Shown here piece by piece: positions 8,176 through 17,437 of a stretch of DNA of 64,000 nucleotides (the stretch's first letter is position 1; each line of letters opens with the position of its first letter). Source of the DNA: Clostridium fermenticellae (GTDB lineage: Bacteria > Bacillota > Clostridia > Clostridiales > Clostridiaceae); NCBI RefSeq assembly GCF_003600355.1, contig NZ_CP032416.1, positions 702,183 through 766,182 of the forward strand. The letters run 5' to 3'. The position numbers were made by a program, and so were the translations under genes. The notes below the pieces were generated by a model. It did no database searches, was not told the origin of the DNA, and saw nothing but the letters and a program-made list of their open reading frames with translations.

Positions 8176-8265
8176 TAGAGAAAAAACTAAAAATTATAAT
8201 AAGTCCCCCTTATTATATAAATAAATTTAAGCACTATGTTAATTATACTGGTGCTTATTTTTATA
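8176..8265 (+). ncRNA. Candidate small RNA, copy B
   Basis: It repeats the structured part of the element at 1712-1797: TATAATAAG/CTTATTATA with a TCCCC loop (8195-8217), then an AGCAC/GTGCT stem (8230-8253) and a T-rich end. It lies between the divergent tautomerase and superoxide dismutase genes. The hairpins are kept while the linkers differ (ATTATACT against ATTTACT), which supports a folded RNA. Confidence 0.5.
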
Positions 8266-8346
8266 TATACTTGCTTGTGTAAGAATTAAACATTTAAATT
8301 CTAGATGCATACAATAAATGGTGATATATTATTAGGAGTGATTTAA

Positions 8347-9009
8347 TTGTACAACTTAAAGCCTGAAACTTTTGATTTTAAATCAGTTAATGGAATTTCG
8401 AATAAGCAGCTAGATGAGCATTATAAATTATATGTGGGTTATGTAAATACATTAAATAAAATTTGGAATATGGCCTATATACCTGAAAATTATACTGATA
8501 GCAATCCAACCTATTCTAATATGCGTAGTTTAAAGCTTGGGGAAACCTATTTTTTAAATGGAGTAAAATTGCATCAACTTTACTTTCAAAATATGACAGG
8601 AGGAAATAATACTCCTTTTGGTCCGGTATTAAAGGCTATAATAGATCAGTTTTCTTCTTATGATAGATTTATATCTTATCTTACTAATGTAGGTTTATCT
8701 ATGAGAGGTTGGTCTGTTCTTTCTATTGATTCTATAGATAATAAACTTCACATAATAGGTAGTGATTTACATGACAAAGGTTCTGTATGGCTTTCTTATC
8801 CATTATTAGTTATGGATCTTTATGAACATGCATATTTTATGGATTTTGGAACAGATAAGAAAAAATATATAGACACTTTTATTAAAAATATAAATTGGAG
8901 GGTGGTAAATAACAGGCTTACAAGTTTTACCTCGTTTAAGCGGATTAATTGGATAAATGCAAACAGAAAACAATATAACCAATGTCCATTGATGTTTACT
9001 AGATTTTAA
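8347..9009 (+). CDS. sodA: Superoxide dismutase, Fe/Mn family
   Basis: This is a 220-residue protein. All four metal ligands of the Fe/Mn family are visible: His in LDEHYKLYVGYV, His in KLHQLYFQNM, Asp and His in VMDLYEHAYFMDF. GGNNTPFG and the Trp-rich C-terminal part also fit. It converts superoxide to peroxide and oxygen, guarding the anaerobe during air exposure. The second His of the usual HxxxHH pattern after the first ligand is replaced (DEHYKLY), as in other clostridial relatives. It uses a TTG start at 8347, set by AGGAGTGATTTAA. Transcribed alone. Confidence 0.85.
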   Translation: MYNLKPETFDFKSVNGISNKQLDEHYKLYVGYVNTLNKIWNMAYIPENYTDSNPTYSNMRSLKLGETYFLNGVKLHQLYFQNMTGGNNTPFGPVLKAIIDQFSSYDRFISYLTNVGLSMRGWSVLSIDSIDNKLHIIGSDLHDKGSVWLSYPLLVMDLYEHAYFMDFGTDKKKYIDTFIKNINWRVVNNRLTSFTSFKRINWINANRKQYNQCPLMFTRF

Positions 9010-9022
9010 AAATATTAAAACA

Positions 9023-9081
9023 TATAGGGTTTATGAATGAAAGCTGAAGTATAACCTAAGCTTTCATTTATAAACCCTATA
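9023..9081. repeat. Short palindromic element R5
   Basis: TATAGGGTTTATGAATGAAA with GCT is matched by AGCTTTCATTTATAAACCC with TATA, leaving a loop of about 13 nt. These are the terminal repeats of the larger elements with the middle lost. It sits just after the sod gene and marks the left edge of the glycyl radical enzyme island. Confidence 0.8.
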
Positions 9082-9131
9082 ATTCTAGTAGATAGAGAAA
9101 GTATTATAAAAATAATGTAGTTTAAACTTTT

Positions 9132-9162
9132 AAGAACTTTGGAGTTTCCCAAGGTTCTTTTT
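9132..9162 (+). terminator. Intrinsic terminator
   Basis: AAGAACTTTGG pairs with CCAAGGTTCTT (11 bp, loop AGTTTC) and runs into T residues. It likely ends the sod transcript. Confidence 0.75.
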
Positions 9163-9318
9163 AATATCCAAAAGTGAAGGTACTTTCAGAGCATTTTATT
9201 ATCACGTTTTGTGATAGGGTTTATCTCATTTACGCGGGAGATCATGTACTGAAAACGTATTATTTATTTTTTGAATAGTGGTATTCGTCATAGGCATTTC
9301 CGGTCTGAACAATTGAAT

Positions 9319-9366
9319 GTTAATATAATAACGAAAGAAAACGTTAATATAATAACAAAAGAAAAT
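9319..9366. repeat. Tandem 24-bp repeat before the MFS gene
   Basis: Two 24-bp units (GTTAATATAATAACGAAAGA...) lie back to back, each holding TATAAT. They end at the ribosome binding site of the transporter gene and may duplicate its -10 element or a regulator site. Confidence 0.6.
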
Positions 9367-9379
9367 GAAAGGAGAAAAA

Positions 9380-10705
9380 ATGAAAAAAGATTATAAAGAA
9401 GCGCCATTTACGAAATTCCATCTTATGCTATATGTCTGTACTATTCTAGGTCAGATTGCATGTGGGTATGCTTTGGGGATTGCAGGTACAGCAGTAACAC
9501 AAGCTCAGGATAAATTGAGTCTAAGTACTTTTTGGGTTGGACTGCTTGGAGCCGGAACACTAATCGGACTTGCAGGGAGCCTTGTTGTCGGCAATATTTC
9601 AGATAAAATTGGCAGAAGCAAATTGTTGATACTGGATATGGCATTATTTTCTATATTTTCTATCCTTCAGCTTTTTACATCAAGTGTTGGAATTTTAATG
9701 GTTCTGCGTATCTGCATCGGTCTTTGTATTGCTGTTGATTACACAGTGGGATCTACAATTATTTCAGAGTGGTTTTCACCTAAGGATGGACCAATTTATC
9801 TGAGCAGGTTTATTATTTTCTGGACATTTGGTTATGTAGCTTCCTTCTTTGCAGGACTGATTATGGGAAACTTATCGACAGATTACCATATCATTTTCGT
9901 TACTTCAGTTATTCCAGGTGTACTTGCTGCTATTTCAAGAATTGTTATGGGGGTTCCAGAATCTCCTACATGGCTGGCTACAGTTGGTCGGTTGGATGAG
10001 GCAAACAAGCTGATTGAGGAGAAACTTGGAGATGAATATTGTGTTGTTGTGGAAGAAAAGAAAGAAATTAATGAAAAAGTATCTGTAATGGAATTATTTA
10101 GTCCCAAATATCGAAAAAATACACTTGTGGGTGGAGCATTCTATGCATGTCAGGTGTTCCCTTACTTTGGAGTAGGCATCTTTCTTCCTATATTAATTGG
10201 TCAATTGAATATGGGAGATGCAAATACATCTAGTATTTTATACGATATCTTCTGTATGGCGGGAGCATTCATCGGAACTTATCTGTGTAACAGGATTTCG
10301 CGAAGACGTTTTCTTGTTTCAACATTTTATGTTTCTGCTATTGCACTGGGTGTGATGATTTTAGGACATAAAGGACCAGTTATTATAACTGTTGTTTCAT
10401 TCTGTGTATATGCACTTGCTATGTCAATTGCTGTTGTAATGGAAAATCCATATCCACCAGAATTGTTTGATACTCGTGTTAGAGGCACAGGTGTTGGTAT
10501 AGTTATTTTTTTCAGCCGAATTGGAGCGGCTGCAGGAACTTTTCTACTTCCGATTCTTGTAGAAAGCATTGGTGTATATGGTACTTTAGGTGTCTGCTTT
10601 GCCATATTGCTTATTGGAGGAGTAGTTTGCCAGCTGTTTGCACCGGAAACTTCCTTAAAACATATTCATGTGGTAAATACAGATAAGAGTTTATCTACAA
10701 ATTGA
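9380..10705 (+). CDS. MFS transporter, sugar-porter-like
   Basis: This is a 441-residue permease with 12 predicted membrane spans. It shows the MFS signature SDKIGRSKLL after span 2, the PESPTWL motif after span 6 and PETS near the C-terminus, which place it near the sugar/metabolite porter group. Start 9380 follows AAAGGAG; an in-frame ATG at 9365 lies ahead of that site and is less likely. It ends 39 bp before the glycyl radical enzyme gene and is probably the uptake system for that enzyme's substrate. Codon use is richer in CGT and G/C than the surroundings. Confidence 0.8.
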   Translation: MKKDYKEAPFTKFHLMLYVCTILGQIACGYALGIAGTAVTQAQDKLSLSTFWVGLLGAGTLIGLAGSLVVGNISDKIGRSKLLILDMALFSIFSILQLFTSSVGILMVLRICIGLCIAVDYTVGSTIISEWFSPKDGPIYLSRFIIFWTFGYVASFFAGLIMGNLSTDYHIIFVTSVIPGVLAAISRIVMGVPESPTWLATVGRLDEANKLIEEKLGDEYCVVVEEKKEINEKVSVMELFSPKYRKNTLVGGAFYACQVFPYFGVGIFLPILIGQLNMGDANTSSILYDIFCMAGAFIGTYLCNRISRRRFLVSTFYVSAIALGVMILGHKGPVIITVVSFCVYALAMSIAVVMENPYPPELFDTRVRGTGVGIVIFFSRIGAAAGTFLLPILVESIGVYGTLGVCFAILLIGGVVCQLFAPETSLKHIHVVNTDKSLSTN

Positions 10706-10743
10706 AGGAACAAAAAATAATAGTTGTAAAGGAGAAATGTATC

Positions 10744-13125
10744 ATGTCAAAAGATTATATGCAGAGAATACAGGCACTGAGAGAAAATTATATGTCTCAT
10801 CGTGTTGAAATGGACATCCTTGATGCTTACTATGTGACTCAAGGATTTAAAGCCACAGAAGGCCAGCCATGGCAGATTCAGAAAGCTACTGCTATGAAGA
10901 ATGTATATGAGAATAAACCGGTTTACATTCAGGACAATGAACTTTTAGTTGGCGGTGTTGCATTCAAACCGCGTGCAGGAATTCTCAATCCAGATTCTGC
11001 TTGCTCCGTAATTGAGAAGGAGCTTGATACTATCAGCACACGTAAATATGATCCATTTTATCTGTCTGATGAGAACAAGAAACTCTTTATGGATGAAGTT
11101 GCTCCTTATTGGAGAGGCAAATGTGTTCTTGATCGTTGGAATGTAATGATGCCTGAAGATGTAAGAACAATGCGTGATGGCGGAATGCTGTATGTTGATA
11201 AAAAGTTTGTTCGTGGATATGGTGAGAATACACCTGGCTGGAGAACTCTTCTTAAAAAAGGTATTTCCGGAATTAAGAAAGAAGCTGAAGAAAAACTTGC
11301 TGCTCTTGATGATGCAAAGGGAGAAGATGTACTGAAACAGATAATATTTTACAAATCGCTTATTATCTCAGCTGAAGGTATCATTGCACTTGCTAATCGT
11401 CATGCAGATCTGGCTGAAAAGATGGCAGCAAAAGAAACAGATGAAACACGCAAGGCAGAACTGTTAAAAATTGCAGAAGTGAACCGCAACGTTCCTGCAA
11501 ATCCACCTCGCAACTTCTATGAAGCACTGCAGAGTATGCTTACCTATGAGTTCTGTATCTTTATGGAGCAGAATGCCTCTTCTTATAATTTAGGCCGTAT
11601 GGATCAGTATCTTGTTGATTATTATAAGAAAGATATTGCAGATGGTATACTGACACAGGATGAAGCTCAGGAACTTATGGACTGTTTCTGGATTAAGATT
11701 GCAGAAATGGGATTATTTCAAGATGGTGAAAGTGCTGCTTTCTCCGCAGGTTACAATATGACTGTTCAGGTTTGTGCAGGTGGTATTGATCAATATGGAA
11801 ATGACGCTGTTAATGATCTTTCCTATATGACAATTCAGGCTACAGAAGATACTGCTCTGAAAGAACCAAACATGACCGTTCGTTACAGCATTTCCAAAAA
11901 CCCGGATTCATTCTTAAGAAAAGCTGCAGAGTGCATCCGTATGGGACGTACGATGCCTGCTATCTATCATGATGACGATGGTATCAAGATGCTTCTTAAT
12001 AAGGGCATTCCACTGTCACAGGCATGGGATTGGACTCCATGTGGCTGTGTTGAGACAAATCTGGAAGGCCGTTTAAAATCTTATACTGATATTGGTGAAA
12101 TCAGTATGGGTGGCGTTGTAGATATGGTTATGAATAATGGTAAGAGCCGTAAGAATGGTGAGCAGATTTCTATTCAGACTGGTGATCCTCGTGATTTTAA
12201 GACGTTTGATGATTTTATGGCAGCAATCAAAAAACAGATTGATTATTTCGTGCATACGATGGCAACAATGAATTCCTATTTGGATTATCTTAGCGAGAAT
12301 TATCGTCCGGTTGCAGGGCTTTCGCTCACATATCCGAACTGTATGAAGGTTGGAAAGGATTACGCAAATGGCGGAGCTGAGTTTAATATAGGTAATGGTA
12401 TCAATATCATCGGACAGGCAGATATCATTAATTCTGTGGCAGACATTAAAAGTCTTATTTATGATGAAAAGAAATTGACTATGGATGAACTTTGCAAAGC
12501 ATTGGATGCAAATTTTGAAGGATATGATGACATCTATAAGATGTGTATGGATGCACCAAAATACGGAAATGATGATCCTAAGGCTGATTTTTGTGCTGGA
12601 GAAATCTACAACTATCTTGTAGATCAGATTGAGAAATATAGTTCACCATTTGGTAAATTGACAGCAGGTATGCTTCCTGTATCTGGTAACGTACCAATAG
12701 GACAAAGTGTAGGAGCGCTTCCTTCTGGACGTAAGGCATGGACACCTCTTGCAGATGGTATTGGTGCTACAGGTGGTACTGATATAAATGGTGCTACTTC
12801 ACTTTTGAAATCTATCAGTAACTTACCACATGCACGTTTCACTCAGGGAACACAGATGAATCTAAAGATTGATCCGAAACTTCTTGAAGGCGAGCATGGA
12901 TTAAATAATATGATGGTTTTGTTGAAGACTCAGTGTACATTGGGTATTTATCATACTCAGTATAACATTGTTGATCCAAAAGTTCTTTTGGATGCACAGA
13001 AAAATCCGGACGATCACAGAGATCTTTTGGTACGAGTTGCAGGCTATACAGCATTCTTTGTAGAGCTGGGCAGGGATATCCAGAATGATATTATTCAGCG
13101 TACGGAAATTGAAAGCTGGGCTTAA
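10744..13125 (+). CDS. Glycyl radical enzyme, hydroxyproline-dehydratase-like
   Basis: This 793-residue enzyme of the PFL/glycyl radical family has active-site Cys435 and Glu437 in PCGCVETN and radical Gly767 in RVAGYTAFF. Length and these positions resemble trans-4-hydroxy-L-proline dehydratase (the GRE named HypD, not the hydrogenase HypD) as I remember it. The C-x-E pattern is shared by most non-PFL GREs, including diol dehydratases and lyases. A P5C-reductase-like gene downstream fits a product of the pyrroline-carboxylate type. Start 10744 follows AAAGGAG. It lies in an operon with its activase. Arg CGT codons and higher GC suggest transfer. The substrate is inferred. Confidence 0.75.
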   Translation: MSKDYMQRIQALRENYMSHRVEMDILDAYYVTQGFKATEGQPWQIQKATAMKNVYENKPVYIQDNELLVGGVAFKPRAGILNPDSACSVIEKELDTISTRKYDPFYLSDENKKLFMDEVAPYWRGKCVLDRWNVMMPEDVRTMRDGGMLYVDKKFVRGYGENTPGWRTLLKKGISGIKKEAEEKLAALDDAKGEDVLKQIIFYKSLIISAEGIIALANRHADLAEKMAAKETDETRKAELLKIAEVNRNVPANPPRNFYEALQSMLTYEFCIFMEQNASSYNLGRMDQYLVDYYKKDIADGILTQDEAQELMDCFWIKIAEMGLFQDGESAAFSAGYNMTVQVCAGGIDQYGNDAVNDLSYMTIQATEDTALKEPNMTVRYSISKNPDSFLRKAAECIRMGRTMPAIYHDDDGIKMLLNKGIPLSQAWDWTPCGCVETNLEGRLKSYTDIGEISMGGVVDMVMNNGKSRKNGEQISIQTGDPRDFKTFDDFMAAIKKQIDYFVHTMATMNSYLDYLSENYRPVAGLSLTYPNCMKVGKDYANGGAEFNIGNGINIIGQADIINSVADIKSLIYDEKKLTMDELCKALDANFEGYDDIYKMCMDAPKYGNDDPKADFCAGEIYNYLVDQIEKYSSPFGKLTAGMLPVSGNVPIGQSVGALPSGRKAWTPLADGIGATGGTDINGATSLLKSISNLPHARFTQGTQMNLKIDPKLLEGEHGLNNMMVLLKTQCTLGIYHTQYNIVDPKVLLDAQKNPDDHRDLLVRVAGYTAFFVELGRDIQNDIIQRTEIESWA

Positions 13126-13141
13126 TAGAAAGGTCAATATA

Positions 13142-13936
13142 ATGAGCTATGAAAATTATGAAAATATGGATCTTAAAGGATCTGTACTTCGTATCGAGAA
13201 AAGTTCCATTTTTGATGGAGATGGACTTCGGACAGTTGTATTTATGAAAGGATGCCCTCTGCGCTGCCAGTGGTGTTCAACTCCTGAAAGTCATCATAAA
13301 AGGATTCAGACAACTATGGATGGAAGTATTACCTATGGCCATATTATGACTGTTGAAGAGGTTATGGTAGAAGTTAGAAAAGATATTCCCTTTTACTTTC
13401 ATTCAGGTGGCGGAATGACGGTATCCGGAGGAGAAATTCTTACACAATCTAAGTTCGTTTATAATTTAGTGCGCCGTGCATGCTGGGAAGGAATTAACAC
13501 TTGCATCGAAACCTCCTTTTACGGGGACTGGAATGAGATTGAGCCTATTCTAAGGTGTACAAATACTGCTTTTGTGGATTTGAAACTAATGGATCCAGAA
13601 AAACATAAAAAATATATAGGGGTGTCCAATGACGTCATTCTTAGTAACATTCGTAAAGTTGGGTCTAAGAAAATGGATAATATGAAGTTGATTATTCGCA
13701 GACCACTGATTCCAGGAGTGAATGATTCCAAAAAGGATCTGGAGCTCCTTGGAAGGTTCCTTGCTGAACTACCGGGTGTGGATCATCTGCAACTATTGCC
13801 CTATCACCGTCTTGGAATAGACACTTACCGTAAATTGGGACTTACGTATAAGCTTCCTGATATTGAGACTCCTTCAAAAGAGTATATGGAGCAGTGTGCA
13901 CACATTACAAACAAATATGTTAGAACAATAATTTAA
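13142..13936 (+). CDS. Glycyl radical enzyme activase (radical SAM), short form
   Basis: This 264-residue radical SAM protein installs the glycyl radical on the enzyme encoded just upstream. The SAM cluster motif is CPLRCQWC (CX3CX2C), and the GGGMTVSGGE motif binds the SAM amino end. It starts MSYENYENMDL after AGAAAGG; an upstream ATG at 13085 lies inside the previous gene. Unlike most activases of non-PFL enzymes, it lacks the ferredoxin-like insert with extra Cys residues after the SAM motif: only about 20 residues separate the cluster motif from the next helix, as in PFL activase. Confidence 0.85.
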   Translation: MSYENYENMDLKGSVLRIEKSSIFDGDGLRTVVFMKGCPLRCQWCSTPESHHKRIQTTMDGSITYGHIMTVEEVMVEVRKDIPFYFHSGGGMTVSGGEILTQSKFVYNLVRRACWEGINTCIETSFYGDWNEIEPILRCTNTAFVDLKLMDPEKHKKYIGVSNDVILSNIRKVGSKKMDNMKLIIRRPLIPGVNDSKKDLELLGRFLAELPGVDHLQLLPYHRLGIDTYRKLGLTYKLPDIETPSKEYMEQCAHITNKYVRTII

Positions 13937-13990
13937 AATAAATTTTAGAACAATAACTAAAAACAAATTTAAGAGAAAGGTGATACAATT

Positions 13991-14794
13991 ATGTTACGTT
14001 ATGGATTTATTGCTGCAGGAAATATTATTCGTGCAATGCACAGAGGAGCAGAACTTAAAGAGGAGTATAAACCTTCAGAAATTGGTGTTTATGATATTAA
14101 CGAAGCTGTACGTAAAGATTATGCATTCAAAGGTTATGCTACATTTGATAACATGAAGGAGCTTGTTGATAATTCAGAAATGCTGGTTCTCGGAGTAACA
14201 CCTAAAGTTGCCGGATTCATCATAGATGAGCTGAAAGCATGCTATAGACCGGGACAACTGATGTTAACAGTAGTAACTGGTGTTGAACAGCCTTGGTATA
14301 CAGAACATCTTGGCAAGGACTGCAAGGTTGTGATTTGCATGCCTAACATGAGTTCACAGGTAGGAGAAGGTGCATTTGCGGTATCACGTAATGAAAACTG
14401 CACAGATGAAGATGTAGAGAAGGTTACAGCAATCCTTAGATTATGTGGTATTGTGGAAGAGATTCCAGATGGTAAAATGGCTGAAATACTTCCTTTTAAT
14501 GGTTCAACGCCTGGATTTATTTATCATATCGCTAACTTAATGGTAAAAGAGGCAGGAAAGTTAGGATTGGATTCTGATTCAGCAATTCGTTTATTTGCCC
14601 AGACAGTTAAGGGAAGTGCTGAAATGATACTTTCTTCCGATATCAGTCTTAAGGATCTTGAGGCTGCACTTAGGTTACCTGGTGGTGCTACGGTAACAGC
14701 ATTGGAGAAGATTGAATCTATGGGATTTGATGCAATATTTAAAGAGTTTGTAAAGGTTTCAGTTGATCACTGCAAGAAACTTGGAAATCAATAA
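13991..14794 (+). CDS. proC: Pyrroline-5-carboxylate reductase family protein
   Basis: This 267-residue protein has an N-terminal Rossmann fold (GFIAAGNIIRAM; one of the usual Gly residues is Ala), the conserved PNMSSQVGEG segment, and the C-terminal LPGGATVTALEKIE motif of ProC-type reductases. It reduces a cyclic imine such as P5C to proline with NAD(P)H. Position behind the GRE genes matches hydroxyproline dehydratase clusters, where it completes conversion to proline. AGAGAAAGGTG sets the start. Sequence drift at the nucleotide site and active region leaves room for a different imine substrate. Confidence 0.75.
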   Translation: MLRYGFIAAGNIIRAMHRGAELKEEYKPSEIGVYDINEAVRKDYAFKGYATFDNMKELVDNSEMLVLGVTPKVAGFIIDELKACYRPGQLMLTVVTGVEQPWYTEHLGKDCKVVICMPNMSSQVGEGAFAVSRNENCTDEDVEKVTAILRLCGIVEEIPDGKMAEILPFNGSTPGFIYHIANLMVKEAGKLGLDSDSAIRLFAQTVKGSAEMILSSDISLKDLEAALRLPGGATVTALEKIESMGFDAIFKEFVKVSVDHCKKLGNQ

Positions 14795-14876
14795 TTAATA
14801 AAAATAAACCAATGATAAGTTGTACTTAAGTCAGATACAGTGTAAAATAAAATTTTTTAAATAAAGGAGAAAAAAC

Positions 14877-15848
14877 ATGATTAAGAATCACGATAGAAAA
14901 TTTAAAATTGGAATGCATAGTTATACGCTGCACCTTTCAGGTTTTGGTGAGAGCTGGGGATTTCAGGAATTTGGAGAACATCATGAATTTGAACAAGTAG
15001 CAACATTTAAAGATTTGGTAAACATTGCAGCAGAAGTTGGATTGGATGTTCTTCATATCACTTTGGTAGATGTCCAGAATGACACATCAGACGAACATTT
15101 GGCAGAGTGCCGTAAAATTGCTGAGGATGCAGGCATTGAACTTGAGCTTAATGTTTCTTTCAATGCCCCTTCTGATCCTCGTGTAAATTGCAATGTTGTA
15201 GATTCCCTGAACATCGCACATAAATTAGGATGTAACCTTGTTAAGTACAGCACAGATGTAGAGCATCCAGAGAAATCTTCTAACGCTTGCTTAGCACCTT
15301 CTGTTATGGCACAGTTGGTTGAAATTTATAATCAGTTCCATGATAATATTTCACTTATTGAGAAGTATGGAATGAAAATTGCAATCGAGAACCATTGTGA
15401 TCTGTTCGCAGATGAAGTAATCTGGTTGGTTGAAAAGTTGAATCATCCACTGATAGGTGCATGCTGTGATACGATCAATTCATTAATGGTTATGGAAGGT
15501 ATTGCAGATTGTGTTCGTAAAATGGCACCATATTGTTATTGTGTACATTTCTGTGATAATAGAGTATTTGCAGATCCTGATGGAACACATTCACTTGGTA
15601 CAGCAATCGGAGCAGGAAATGTTGACTGCAAAGCTGTCATGGATATTTTGAGAGAAGAAGCACCAGAAGGTTTGGATACTATCGATCTTGAAATAGAATT
15701 ACCTCTTTCTGGTTATACTATTGAAGAAGGCCGAAAGTTAGAACTGAAGAGTTTACGTGAATCTGTTGAATATATGTATAAAGAATTAGGAATCGGCTAC
15801 AATCCTGCAAAGATCTACGGCGATAGTAATTACTTTTTAAACAAATAA
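14877..15848 (+). CDS. TIM-barrel sugar isomerase/epimerase family protein
   Basis: This 323-residue member of the xylose-isomerase-like TIM barrel superfamily has likely metal ligands Glu in AIENHCD, Asp in CCDTINS, His in YCVHFCD and Glu in DLEIELPL, in the order seen in epimerases and hydroxypyruvate isomerases. It also has GNVDCKAVM. It is the last gene of the GRE operon and is closed by the terminator at 15887. In this setting it may epimerise the substrate before the radical step, but that is inference. AAAGGAG sets the start. The high-GC, CGT codon style matches the operon. Confidence 0.7.
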   Translation: MIKNHDRKFKIGMHSYTLHLSGFGESWGFQEFGEHHEFEQVATFKDLVNIAAEVGLDVLHITLVDVQNDTSDEHLAECRKIAEDAGIELELNVSFNAPSDPRVNCNVVDSLNIAHKLGCNLVKYSTDVEHPEKSSNACLAPSVMAQLVEIYNQFHDNISLIEKYGMKIAIENHCDLFADEVIWLVEKLNHPLIGACCDTINSLMVMEGIADCVRKMAPYCYCVHFCDNRVFADPDGTHSLGTAIGAGNVDCKAVMDILREEAPEGLDTIDLEIELPLSGYTIEEGRKLELKSLRESVEYMYKELGIGYNPAKIYGDSNYFLNK

Positions 15849-15886
15849 TTCGACGGTAAATTTAGTGTAAGTTGAACTGAGATATT

Positions 15887-15937
15887 AAGCATGATTGGAT
15901 AATCGATTAAAACTCGTATATCTGATCATGCTTTTTT
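15887..15937 (+). terminator. Terminator of the glycyl radical enzyme operon
   Basis: AAGCATGAT pairs with ATCATGCTT around a loop of about 29 nt and is followed by TTTT. Confidence 0.65.
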
Positions 15938-16508
15938 ATCTTATAAAAATAATCCAGGACAGAAAAATATACAGGTAAGGAGCAAGTCCATAAAAATTGG
16001 AAAGATTGCTGTAAATAAGAAAAAGAAGTGTATGCAAGGTTTATGAGAAAACAGATTAGATGGACATTGCATTTTAAACATCCATTTTATATGATATAGT
16101 AAAAAGCATATTTTTAAGGATTTATTACAATAATAGTCTATGGAGGTAGTGTGAAAGAAAGTAGAAGACAGCCAAAGAATGGCGTATTTTACTAAGCTAT
16201 CTAAAAGGTAGCTTTTGAAAAAATCCTTCACTTTTAAGAAGTTTCAATGCTTGTTTGTGATTGCCTCACTACATATTTAACCGGGTGTTAAAACAATTCT
16301 TAGGATCTTATAGAGTCACTTATTTGTGCTTGAAAGGTGAAGACTTACACTGATTAATGTTCTGTCTAAAAGAAGAGAGTTTTTACGGCTTCTCCTACTG
16401 CGATTTGTAGTGTAGCTTCTTGAAACTATTGTAGCAAAGAAGTTAGAGGCAGTCAAAAACTTTCACTACTATTTGTGCCGCTCGCTTGGCGGCGGAATGG
16501 AGATTAAT
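15938..16508. other. Long intergenic region before the LysR gene
   Basis: No supportable gene. It contains a weak terminator-like hairpin AAGCTATC/GGTAGCTT with TTTT (16194-16217) and, just before the LysR ribosome binding site, a GC-rich hairpin GCCGC/GCGGC (16477-16493). The composition is mixed and the length is odd for a promoter region, so it may hold relics of the event that brought the island. Confidence 0.4.
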
Positions 16509-17399
16509 ATGACTTTACTACAACTTAAATATTTTATTGCAGTAGCTGAAACAAGAAATTTTACCCATGCAGCAGAACAAGTATATACATCCCAACCAAC
16601 AATAAGTCGGCAGATACAGTTGTTGGAAGATGAATTAGGTTACGCTCTTTTCAATCGAAATAGTAAACCAATTCGCCTTACCGAGCCTGGACAAATACTA
16701 TATGAAGGTGTTAAAGCAGCAATTTCGGAGATAAATTATACTCTTAATATGGCAGAAGTTGCTTCGGAAGGGAAAATAGGTTCATTATCTATCTCTTTTC
16801 AATCCGGTTATTATTCAGAATATATGTTTTTCCCTACTATTAATGAACTGCGTGAAACATGGTCATCACTACAGATACGATGTAATAAATTATTTTCATG
16901 GGAACAAATAAAAGGACTTAAAAATGAGAGCATAGATATTGCTATTGGTCTTGATTTACCTAATTGGGAAAAATCAGGTTTTACTGTTATACCATTGAAA
17001 GAAGTAGAAACTCTAATTGTTATGTCTACTCATCATAGGTTAGCAAATAAACAAACTCTTGATTATAATGATCTTTGTGGAGAGACTTTTTTTCTAACTG
17101 AACCAAATGGATATCAGGTGGACAAAATTTTCAAAGATCATTTTAATCTTAAAAATGTTCATCAGGTAGAAGTGTCCTCTTCAGAAGTTGCTTACTTTAA
17201 GGTATTATCGGATAATGGACTTACTATTTCAAATCCATATGATCCAGTATTGTTAAATAGTCCACAATATCATTCTATAAAGTTTGATTCCGAATACTCT
17301 GACTCTTATGTTTGTGTAATAAATCCAGGTAATACAAATCCCGTAATAAAACTGTTTTTGAACTTAATTAGTAAATATTGTATTGAAACAGATAAATAA
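16509..17399 (+). CDS. LysR-family transcriptional regulator
   Basis: This 296-residue protein has an N-terminal winged helix-turn-helix typical of LysR (MTLLQLKYFIAVAETRNFT, TSQPTISRQIQLLEDELG) and a C-terminal two-lobed effector domain (about residues 90-290). Start 16509 follows GGAG; the frame is open upstream to 16473, but that start would include the GC-rich hairpin. As the only regulator beside the MFS-GRE operon it probably controls it, sensing the substrate or product. It is read in the same direction, not divergently as is usual for LysR. Confidence 0.85.
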   Translation: MTLLQLKYFIAVAETRNFTHAAEQVYTSQPTISRQIQLLEDELGYALFNRNSKPIRLTEPGQILYEGVKAAISEINYTLNMAEVASEGKIGSLSISFQSGYYSEYMFFPTINELRETWSSLQIRCNKLFSWEQIKGLKNESIDIAIGLDLPNWEKSGFTVIPLKEVETLIVMSTHHRLANKQTLDYNDLCGETFFLTEPNGYQVDKIFKDHFNLKNVHQVEVSSSEVAYFKVLSDNGLTISNPYDPVLLNSPQYHSIKFDSEYSDSYVCVINPGNTNPVIKLFLNLISKYCIETDK

Positions 17400-17437
17400 C
17401 TTATGTGGTAGGTAGGGATGGGAATGTATAATATATA

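Noticed and set aside
10744-13125. Pyruvate formate-lyase
   Set aside because: The active site is Cys-Val-Glu, not the Cys-Cys pair of PFL, and the length and neighbours fit dehydratase-type enzymes.
15941-16231. 96-codon minus-strand frame
   Set aside because: Phe-rich translation typical of A/T runs read on the opposite strand; no site for initiation.
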